Origin: Candidatus Falkowiibacteriota bacterium
GTDB taxonomy: Bacteria > Patescibacteriota > Patescibacteriia > Patescibacteriales > UBA12465
Direction of reading: 5' to 3'
Assembly: GCA_903839955.1 (NCBI GenBank)
Contig: CAIMEI010000013.1
Coordinates: 1-16,940, forward strand
Length of the DNA: 16,940 nucleotides
Below are positions 7,151-13,720 of the stretch, in pieces. A program made the position numbers and the translations under genes. The notes beneath the pieces were generated by a model. The model ran no database searches, was not told the origin of the DNA, and worked only from the letters and a program-made list of their open reading frames with translations. Every line of letters begins with the position of its first letter. The first letter of the stretch is position 1.

Positions 7151-8527
7151 ATGCGAAAAAAAACCTCGCGTTTTCATTTAGAAAAGTTCACCGTTTGGAT
7201 TTTTGCCGGTGCGCTGGCTTTGTTTTCCGGCGGTCTGGCGATGGCAATCACTGGAACCTATGTTAATAACGGCAGTTACGACATCATTGCCAGTTCAACT
7301 TTGATGAATGCCGCTTATCGTTTCATCCCGTCCACCACGGCGGCGATTTTTAGTTTTCAAGGAATCAACAATTCCAATAACGCCTACAATACCACGCTCT
7401 TCAACTATTATCCGCCTACCGGCAATGCCGATTTGTTTGCCGGAACCTTGTCTTACGTCAAATCCACCGGCTATATTGGCATTGGGACGAGTAGTCCGAC
7501 CAAAAAATTTCAGGTAGCAGACAGTAACACAAACGGAACGGTCGTTTTTAGCGTGGGTGCTCCCGGAAATGGATACGCCAATTCTTATGGTCCGCAAATC
7601 ACCACTATTCCTGACTCCTGGGTTGTTCCTCATACCTCTTGGCTTGGTGATTCGTCGGCTTACTTCGGAAGCGACGGCACCTATGGCGCTAAGCTTTACG
7701 GAGACTATGGCACGACCTTGATGTATTACGATCAAACAGTCGGTCACACCAATTTTTATCCCGGTTTGTATGTAAACAGCTATTACAAAAAAGCCGGCAC
7801 CACCTATGGCGATATTGGCGTAAATACCACCGTCCCTAACGCCAAATTAGATGTGGAAGGGTTCACCAACGCGTATGGCGGGTTGGGTGCAGGCTTGAAA
7901 AATGGGGTCACCATTAACGCGGCGGCGAACAACGATTCGCTTTACGGCCTTTATGTTAACCCAACTTTCGCCAACGGGGCCTACACCAACGTCAAGAACT
8001 ATGCAGCTATATTAATGGGCGGCAACGTCGGTATTGGCACTACCAGTCCGCAGGCAGCTCTGGAAGTTTATTCCAATGGCAATGTTTTAATAGACAACCA
8101 AGCCATTACCCCTTCCACCCCGAATGCGGCAATAACTTATTCCTATCTCGTTTCCTCCCTCGCGTCCTACCAGCCTATCGCGAGCAGTAGTAGCCTGGGT
8201 TCCTACGTCACCTCCACGGCTTCGGTTACGGGGAGCAATAGCGGCTATAGCGGCGCCAATACTTCCTGTGCGGCACTGGTTTCGGGCAGTCATATTTGCA
8301 GTGTGGCGGAAGTTTTGAATACGATTAATAAGGGCAGCTCCATGCCAACGGCTAATGTTTGGATTGCCTCCGGCCCTCCAGGATACACGGTCAATGCCAA
8401 CGATTGCAACGGCCGCACCGATGGCACCACCAACTATCTCGGCGTCGAGTGGTACAGAAGCACTGGCAACGGCTTTGGCGGTATGCAGTATTGCAATTTT
8501 TCCATGTCAATTGCTTGTTGTAAATAA
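7151..8527 (+). CDS. Secreted fibre protein with six-Cys C-terminal domain
   Basis: 458 residues. A Sec signal peptide (basic start, core VWIFAGALALFSGGLAMA, likely cleavage before ITG, about residue 33) precedes a beta-rich stalk. Stalk units are GYIGIGTSSP (near 7471), GDIGVNTTVP (near 7808) and GNVGIGTTSP (near 8023). The segment between the first two holds Gly/Tyr-rich sequence with no recognised motif. A Ser-rich linker (LVSSLASYQPIASSSSLG) leads to a C-terminal domain of about 95 residues (364-458). It contains six cysteines, the first at 373, and the motifs GSHICSVAEVL, VWIASGPPGYT, NDCNGRTDG and a final ACCK. The Trp/Cys layout recalls C-type-lectin-like folds, but I cannot name the family; I have seen similar ends in CPR and myxobacterial proteins. 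A binding tip is the likeliest role. The stop is 18 nt before the next gene, so they are probably co-transcribed. Confidence 0.83.
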   Translation: MRKKTSRFHLEKFTVWIFAGALALFSGGLAMAITGTYVNNGSYDIIASSTLMNAAYRFIPSTTAAIFSFQGINNSNNAYNTTLFNYYPPTGNADLFAGTLSYVKSTGYIGIGTSSPTKKFQVADSNTNGTVVFSVGAPGNGYANSYGPQITTIPDSWVVPHTSWLGDSSAYFGSDGTYGAKLYGDYGTTLMYYDQTVGHTNFYPGLYVNSYYKKAGTTYGDIGVNTTVPNAKLDVEGFTNAYGGLGAGLKNGVTINAAANNDSLYGLYVNPTFANGAYTNVKNYAAILMGGNVGIGTTSPQAALEVYSNGNVLIDNQAITPSTPNAAITYSYLVSSLASYQPIASSSSLGSYVTSTASVTGSNSGYSGANTSCAALVSGSHICSVAEVLNTINKGSSMPTANVWIASGPPGYTVNANDCNGRTDGTTNYLGVEWYRSTGNGFGGMQYCNFSMSIACCK

Positions 8528-8545
8528 GTTTTCAACATATATTTT

Positions 8546-11500
8546 ATGAAAAAAATTCTGGCGTTTTTCCTTTTGGTAGGATTTGCCTTTTTGGCTCAGG
8601 CTGCGCAGGCGGCAACAGTTATTTGCCCTAGTAATGTTCTGGTGGGCGGAATAATGTGCAGTTCCAGTTTTAACCAATATGCCTGTAAGAGTGCCACGAT
8701 TTGTGCCACCGCCGGTGGGGCTTTCTGTAATTCTGGCGTCACGACGGTTGGGGCTAATATCGCCACTTATGATGATTGCGGTGCGGCTCTGACTTGTAAT
8801 GGTGGATCTTCAATTTGTTATTCTTCTTACCCATACACCTGCACCACCAATACGGTTATTTCTAATTGTGCTGCCTATTCTTGCGGAACTTGTTCTAGCT
8901 GCAATTCCGGCTTCGCTTTAAGCGGCGGTGCCTGCGTGGCCGTTTCTTCCTTAAAATTCACTTTTCCCGATTCTTATTCCAGCAGTGCCATTCTCCAATC
9001 TTTCAGCCCGACCACCTCAATTTCCATGTTCCTAGACGGCAGCGGGAACCTCGGCCTCGGCACTTCCACTCCCGGTTACAAGCTGGATGTTTACGGACCG
9101 GCGGGCTTGGATAGCCATAAATTCACCACTGACGGCAACGGCAACGCCACTTTCGAGTCATTCTATGATCGCTCGAATGTTCTCTACTTCCTTGATCCAT
9201 CAGCCGCCACAACCTCGCTCAACGTGAATTCAAATATCTATTCCGCCAACGGCATTCTTGGCACTTACGGTACAAGCAGCAGTAATTTTATGATGGGGAA
9301 TTTGGGCGTTGGCACAGCTAGTCCTACCCAGAAATTGGATGTAAGGGGGAGTATTATTTTGAACACCAACGGTCAGAGCGCTTTAATTTCAACATATTAT
9401 GGCGCCAGTACCAACGGAAACAATATTTTTGTTGGCGGCGGCGGACAGGGTTCAGTATATGACGGAACCAATGCTTATACTGGAAGCGAAAATGTGTCCT
9501 TTGGTATATCCGCTCTTAGCTCCAACACAACCGGATATCGTAATTCGGCTATCGGCATGTACGCCCTTAATTCCAACACCAGCGGTTATTACAATGTGGC
9601 CGTCGGACCGTATGCCCTTAGGCTTAATACTAGTGGATATAATAATATAGCTGATGGCTACGAAGCTCTTTACAGCAATACGACTGGTTATAGCAACATC
9701 GCCAACGGTGCCTACGCCCTCTCTGGTAACATTTCTGGAGCCTATAATATAGCCAACGGGTACACCGCTCTCCAAAACAATACTTCTGGTTCATATAATA
9801 TTGCTTATGGTTTGCAGGCTCTTATTTCCAACACGACCGGCACCGAGAATACCGCCGCCGGACACAATGCGCTTTTATCCAACACCACTGGAAGTCAAAA
9901 TATCGCTTTAGGTTATTATGCTGGTTACAATGGTTCGGTGGCTTTGCAAACAATGTCAAATAGCACTTTCTTGGGAGCTAGCGCCAACTCTAGTGTGAAC
10001 GGAGTGACTAACTCCATGGCGCTGGGAAATGGAGCGCAGGTGAACGCCAGCAATCAGGTGGTTATCGGTAATAATTCAATAACACAAACTTTATTAAACG
10101 GCAACGTCGGTATCGGCACCACTTCGCCCGCTGAAAAACTAGACGTCAACGGTGCCGTTTATTTGGAGCCAATGACCGCTCCTTCACCGACTACCAATCG
10201 CCTTTATAATGTCGGCGGCAACGTTTTTTGGAACGGTATTCAGCTTGGTGCGGGCGGCGGCGGTACCAACTATTGGGGCCAAAGCGGCTCGAACTTGTAT
10301 GCCTCTTCTTCTACTTGGAATTTGGTTGTTGGGACAACCACTTCTGCTCTATCCGCTGTTTTAACTATCGCTAATTCCAACACCAGTAATCCCTTTGTGG
10401 CTTTCATGGATAGTAGCAATATTGAGCAGGGGCGCATTTCCTTTTTCGGTAATAACAGTACTTTTGTAGGAGGAGTTTCAGGAAAATATTTTAATGGTGG
10501 TTCAGGTATTTGGAACACCGGCTTGGGTTATGGAGCTTTACAGGGGCAGAGCGGCGCCAATGGTTCATATAATACTGCTGTCGGTGGCGGGGCTCTTGGC
10601 AATCTCACCCAAGGTCACGACAATAGCGCCTTCGGTTTAAATGCTCTTATGTCTAATATCAGCGGCAACTACAACGACGCTTTCGGTTCGGGTGCTTTGT
10701 ATACGGATAATACTGGAGGTTTCAATCAGGCTTTTGGTTACCAATCTCTCTATAAGAATACTTCCGGCAACAATAATTCCGCTTTCGGCTATCAAGCATT
10801 ATATAAAAACACGACTGGCGCCCAAAATGTCGCCGCGGGTTACCAGTCCCTGTATAACAACACTACCGGCACCAGTAGCGTTGCTATCGGCTATTACGCT
10901 TTGTACGGCAACAACACCGGCAACAACAATATTGGCATTGGCCAACAGGTGCTTCTTTCTAATACCTCCGGAACAAATAATATTGCCCTTGGCTATCAAT
11001 CGATGATTAGTAATTCCACCGGCGGGGCCAATATTGGCATTGGCTATCAATCTCTGTATTCCAATCTCGCCAGCAACAACGTGGCTGTCGGGCCTTCGGC
11101 TCTAGCGAATGATATGACCGGTAATAGCAGTGTGGCTATCGGAGCGGGTGCTCTTGAGTATGTGGCCAACGGAACGGTCGGCTCCAACACCGGCATCGGT
11201 TGGTTCGCCGCTTCCAGCGTCACTGGCGGTAGCAATAATATCTTCATCGGTCCTTATGCAGCCAATAATTTGGGCCAAGCCACGCTGAACAAAACTTTAG
11301 CCATCGGCACGACCGACAATGGCCACTCTTTGATTCTCGGCAGTTTTGGCGCCGGGACGCTCGGCACCAATGGCAGTGATGGGCAGGTTGGCATTAACAC
11401 CAATTCTCTCTATAACGGCATGGCTCTCACGGTCGGCGGGGCAATATATGCGACTGACTTCATCTACACGCCTTCCGACCGCCGCTTAAAGCACAATATC

Positions 11501-11794
11501 CAGGATTTGAGCGAGAGCGATTACCAGAAAATTCTCAAACTGCGCCCGGTGTCCTTTACCTATAACAGCAACGGCAAGAACGGCTACGGTTTTATTGCTC
11601 AAGAACTCGAAAATTATTTCCCGGACGTGGTTAATACCAATAAGGCTGACGGAATGAAGTCGGTGACCTATGAAAATTTGATTGCCCCGACGATTATGGC
11701 GGTGCAAGAACAGCAGAAAAAGATTGACCAGCAGGAAACAATGATTAATATTTTGCTGGATAGAGTTAATAAATTGGAGAAAAAATCAGACTAG
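8546..11794 (+). CDS. Giant fibre protein with 17-residue repeats and Peptidase S74 chaperone
   Basis: 1082 residues. A signal peptide (MKKILAFFLLVGFAFLAQAAQA, cleavage near residue 22) is followed by a Cys-rich head with about 14 cysteines up to residue 132. Stalk units follow: GNLGLGTSTP, GNLGVGTASP and, after the first repeat array, GNVGIGTTSP. Two arrays of a 17-residue unit (consensus xAxGYxALxxNTTGxxN, like YadA-type head repeats) occupy about residues 317-452 and 677-829, the second trailing into irregular units. Between them is a YWGQSGSNLYASSSTWN linker also found in the fibre gene at the left edge. From residue 977 the Peptidase S74 (endosialidase-type intramolecular chaperone) domain starts SDRRLKHNI, keeping the Ser977-Lys982 dyad, and continues with GYGFIAQELENYFPDVV. 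It ends in a coiled coil (about 1045-1080). By family knowledge the domain helps trimerise the fibre and then cuts before Ser977, leaving a 976-residue fibre and a 106-residue chaperone. Confidence 0.92.
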   Translation: MKKILAFFLLVGFAFLAQAAQAATVICPSNVLVGGIMCSSSFNQYACKSATICATAGGAFCNSGVTTVGANIATYDDCGAALTCNGGSSICYSSYPYTCTTNTVISNCAAYSCGTCSSCNSGFALSGGACVAVSSLKFTFPDSYSSSAILQSFSPTTSISMFLDGSGNLGLGTSTPGYKLDVYGPAGLDSHKFTTDGNGNATFESFYDRSNVLYFLDPSAATTSLNVNSNIYSANGILGTYGTSSSNFMMGNLGVGTASPTQKLDVRGSIILNTNGQSALISTYYGASTNGNNIFVGGGGQGSVYDGTNAYTGSENVSFGISALSSNTTGYRNSAIGMYALNSNTSGYYNVAVGPYALRLNTSGYNNIADGYEALYSNTTGYSNIANGAYALSGNISGAYNIANGYTALQNNTSGSYNIAYGLQALISNTTGTENTAAGHNALLSNTTGSQNIALGYYAGYNGSVALQTMSNSTFLGASANSSVNGVTNSMALGNGAQVNASNQVVIGNNSITQTLLNGNVGIGTTSPAEKLDVNGAVYLEPMTAPSPTTNRLYNVGGNVFWNGIQLGAGGGGTNYWGQSGSNLYASSSTWNLVVGTTTSALSAVLTIANSNTSNPFVAFMDSSNIEQGRISFFGNNSTFVGGVSGKYFNGGSGIWNTGLGYGALQGQSGANGSYNTAVGGGALGNLTQGHDNSAFGLNALMSNISGNYNDAFGSGALYTDNTGGFNQAFGYQSLYKNTSGNNNSAFGYQALYKNTTGAQNVAAGYQSLYNNTTGTSSVAIGYYALYGNNTGNNNIGIGQQVLLSNTSGTNNIALGYQSMISNSTGGANIGIGYQSLYSNLASNNVAVGPSALANDMTGNSSVAIGAGALEYVANGTVGSNTGIGWFAASSVTGGSNNIFIGPYAANNLGQATLNKTLAIGTTDNGHSLILGSFGAGTLGTNGSDGQVGINTNSLYNGMALTVGGAIYATDFIYTPSDRRLKHNIQDLSESDYQKILKLRPVSFTYNSNGKNGYGFIAQELENYFPDVVNTNKADGMKSVTYENLIAPTIMAVQEQQKKIDQQETMINILLDRVNKLEKKSD
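9494..9901 (+). repeat. Array 1 of 51-nt (17-residue) repeats, eight units
   Basis: Eight consecutive units of exactly 17 codons, such as SAIGMYALNSNTSGYYN and IADGYEALYSNTTGYSN, start at 9494. A partial ninth (IALGYYAGYN) begins at 9902. Units differ at many bases, so this is an old, selected array, not a recent expansion. YadA-head-like repeats of this type form a trimeric beta-roll. Confidence 0.88.
10574..11236 (+). repeat. Array 2 of 51-nt (17-residue) repeats, nine regular plus four irregular units
   Basis: Nine exact 17-codon units run from 10574 to 11032 (for example SAFGYQALYKNTTGAQN). Four further units of 16, 17, 19 and 16 codons follow to 11236. This array favours AFG/AIG at its start, unlike the IANG of array 1, so each array seems to have expanded by itself. 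Confidence 0.85.
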
Positions 11795-11803
11795 GCGCTT
11801 ACT

Positions 11804-13582
11804 ATGAGGAATAAACTAAAAACAATCTTAAGAAAATACTGGGTGGCTTTTTTAGCGCTGGTTGTCTTTGCCCCCCTTTTAGCCATAGCGAGCACCGGCG
11901 GCGGCGTCATTGATATTAGCACTTTGCCCAACAAGGCGATTGCTATTTTTCAAAATTCAATTTATACCGTTCTCGGCTACGGCAGCACGATTGTTGTTAC
12001 CGACACTTACGATAGCTACGTTCATTTGCTTCCCGCCGGTTCCCAGGCGGGCTGGAATAGTTTTTTAAATAGCACCATTGGCCAATTTCTGGTCGGCACC
12101 TGCACCTGCCAAGGCAAGAGCTGCGGCCAAAAGAGCAGTTGTGGGACCACCTGTGTTTCGCAAACCTGCGGTAGCGGTAAAACGTGTGATCGCAACGGTT
12201 TTTGTGTCAGCCAGTGCGATCCCAATTGTGGTGGGAAAACCTGCGGTTCCGACGGCTGCGGCGGCGTTTGCGGCAGCGTTTGCGGCAGTGATGATTATTG
12301 CAATAACGGTAATTGCCTGCCTTGTTCCTGCAACGGGCCAGGTGGTAATTTTTTGTGCGGCACCGATCAATGCGGCCGCTCCTGCGGGTCTTGCGGCGGC
12401 CAGGAAAAATGTTTAGGCGCTTGGGCTTCTTATAATTTGTCCTACAATTGCGTCGCCTGTACGCCCAATTGCCCAGATGGTTATTGCGGTTCCGACGGCT
12501 GCGGCGGCTATTGCAGCTGTTCGGCCGGGCAAGCTTGTTCCAGCTCCGATGATTACACTAGCGGTACTTGTGGGGCTTGCACCCCCAATTGTGACGGCAA
12601 AATCTGTGGCGACGACGGCTGCGGCGGGTCTTGCGGCGGTTGCAATGGGGGTGATATGTGCGGTTCGTTGAGCGGTTCTGGCGGTTTTTGGAATACTTTT
12701 TCGGATCTTTACGCCGTCTTCGCTAATCATGGAACGGTTGGTTTGTCCGCCGATGGTCCATCGGAAGATTATTGTACGGGGTGTTCATTTTATGACTTCA
12801 AAGGTTTCTTTGATCACTGGGCCAATGGTTATAGTAGTTATTACGAAACTTATGGTTTAACGTTCGGCTGTTCTTCTTGCGCTACTGATGAGCCAGCTGA
12901 TTTCACCAGGACGACATATTCCGGCTGTTCGGATTGTCGGCCAATCAATGTTAACGACACCATCAAGGTCGGCTGCACCTTATGCGCCGATATTCCCACT
13001 CATGATGCTTCCGAGGACTATGGTTTCTGCACTAGTTGCCAACCAACGGCCTGTGATGGTAGTTATTGTGGTCCAGATGGTTGTGGCGGTACCTGCGAAT
13101 GCGGCGAAGGGCAGGTTTGTAGCAGTAATTCGGTGGCGCTCAGCATGTTGGACATAGTCAATGGTACTGGCTTTTGGACCGGCGGTGTTAGTTTTAGCTC
13201 TCCTAGTTTGAAAACTGGCCAGTGCGTTTCCTGTACGCCTAATTGTAGCGGTAAGCCAAATTGTGCCGATGATGGCTGTGGCGGCGTCTGCGGCAATTCC
13301 TGTGATCCTGGGCAGTTCTGCGATCAAAATCTCGGCTGTCTCGCTTGCTCTTGCAACGGCAGCACCTGCGGCACGGATGGCTGCGGCAATTCCTGCGGCA
13401 ATTGCGATCCGAATATGGAAATCTGCACCGCTCCCGCTTGGGATGGCTTTTCCTCTAGTTATTTGCAGTATAATTGCCAGCCCTGTCCCGATGAACATTT
13501 GGGCTGCGGCTTCTCGACTTGCGGCCGCTACTATGGTGCTTGCGCTTCTGGCCAAACTTGCGTGAATAACCAGTGCCGTTAG
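11804..13582 (+). CDS. Secreted disulfide-rich repeat protein
   Basis: 592 residues. The signal peptide is MRNKLKTILRKYWVAFLALV and onward, with probable cleavage after AIA (about residue 29). An ~85-residue Cys-free segment then leads to a region with about 78 cysteines. Its main repeat reads C-x-P-N-C-x-G-K-x-C-G-x-D-G-C-G-G-x-C-G, with clear copies near 12213, 12460, 12577, 13036 and 13231 and degenerate ones near 12325, 13348 and 13480. Residues about 300-410 break this pattern with five CxxC pairs (YCTGC, GCSSC, GCSDC, GCTLC, FCTSC). Such repeats occur in extracellular proteins of CPR and myxobacteria; the pattern implies many disulfides and hence oxidising conditions outside the cell. 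No catalytic domain or membrane anchor is seen after the signal peptide. Only 9 nt separate it from the S74 fibre gene, so it is probably made with it and may bind or brace the fibre. A terminator follows. Confidence 0.85.
   Translation: MRNKLKTILRKYWVAFLALVVFAPLLAIASTGGGVIDISTLPNKAIAIFQNSIYTVLGYGSTIVVTDTYDSYVHLLPAGSQAGWNSFLNSTIGQFLVGTCTCQGKSCGQKSSCGTTCVSQTCGSGKTCDRNGFCVSQCDPNCGGKTCGSDGCGGVCGSVCGSDDYCNNGNCLPCSCNGPGGNFLCGTDQCGRSCGSCGGQEKCLGAWASYNLSYNCVACTPNCPDGYCGSDGCGGYCSCSAGQACSSSDDYTSGTCGACTPNCDGKICGDDGCGGSCGGCNGGDMCGSLSGSGGFWNTFSDLYAVFANHGTVGLSADGPSEDYCTGCSFYDFKGFFDHWANGYSSYYETYGLTFGCSSCATDEPADFTRTTYSGCSDCRPINVNDTIKVGCTLCADIPTHDASEDYGFCTSCQPTACDGSYCGPDGCGGTCECGEGQVCSSNSVALSMLDIVNGTGFWTGGVSFSSPSLKTGQCVSCTPNCSGKPNCADDGCGGVCGNSCDPGQFCDQNLGCLACSCNGSTCGTDGCGNSCGNCDPNMEICTAPAWDGFSSSYLQYNCQPCPDEHLGCGFSTCGRYYGACASGQTCVNNQCR
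12242..12265 (+). repeat. 24-nt exact repeat within the Cys-rich gene, copy 1
   Basis: An identical 24-base segment encoding CGSDGCGG recurs at 12485-12508, exactly 81 codons later. It marks the best-conserved core of the Cys-rich unit. Confidence 0.8.
12485..12508 (+). repeat. 24-nt exact repeat within the Cys-rich gene, copy 2
   Basis: Identical to 12242-12265; it encodes the same CGSDGCGG core in the same frame. Confidence 0.8.
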
Positions 13583-13602
13583 TTTCCAGCTATTAATATT
13601 TT

Positions 13603-13630
13603 AAAAATCCGTCAAAATGGCGGATTTTTT
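13603..13630 (+). terminator. Intrinsic terminator after the Cys-rich gene
   Basis: AAAAATCCGTC (13603-13613) pairs with GGCGGATTTTT (13619-13629), 11 bp with one wobble, around the five-base loop AAAAT. The right arm ends in T-rich sequence and a second T-run follows at 13633-13638. It begins about 20 nt after the stop and closes the 7151-13582 operon. Confidence 0.85.
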
Positions 13631-13648
13631 GGTTTTTTGGCTAATATC

Positions 13649-13678
13649 TTGACAGATTAAGAAGTTTTATGTTAGAAT
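13649..13678 (+). promoter_or_regulatory. Strong sigma70-type promoter for the gene at 13721
   Basis: A perfect TTGACA (13649-13654) and TAGAAT (13673-13678) are 18 bases apart, with TG one base before the -10. Transcription would start near 13685, giving a 36-nt AT-rich leader without a Shine-Dalgarno motif. Confidence 0.75.
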
Positions 13679-13720
13679 TTGAGCGTTAGAAATTCATTTA
13701 CAATTTAATATTTAATAATT

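Noticed and set aside
9452..9775. Reverse-strand open frame of 107 codons with its own periodicity
   Set aside because: It is a mirror of the 51-nt repeat on the + strand and has no signal peptide, promoter or recognisable motif.
9494..11236. CRISPR-like periodic array
   Set aside because: The 51-nt period is in frame, units are diverged, and there are no unique spacers between conserved repeats; it encodes protein repeats.
1..11794. Prophage tail-fibre region
   Set aside because: Tail-fibre-type domains are present, but three of the four fibre proteins carry Sec signal peptides and no capsid, tail, lysis or integrase genes are seen.
12980..13555. Reverse-strand open frame of 191 codons
   Set aside because: Its Ala/Thr/Ile-rich low-complexity product is what Cys/Gly codons give on the opposite strand; the + strand gene is well supported.
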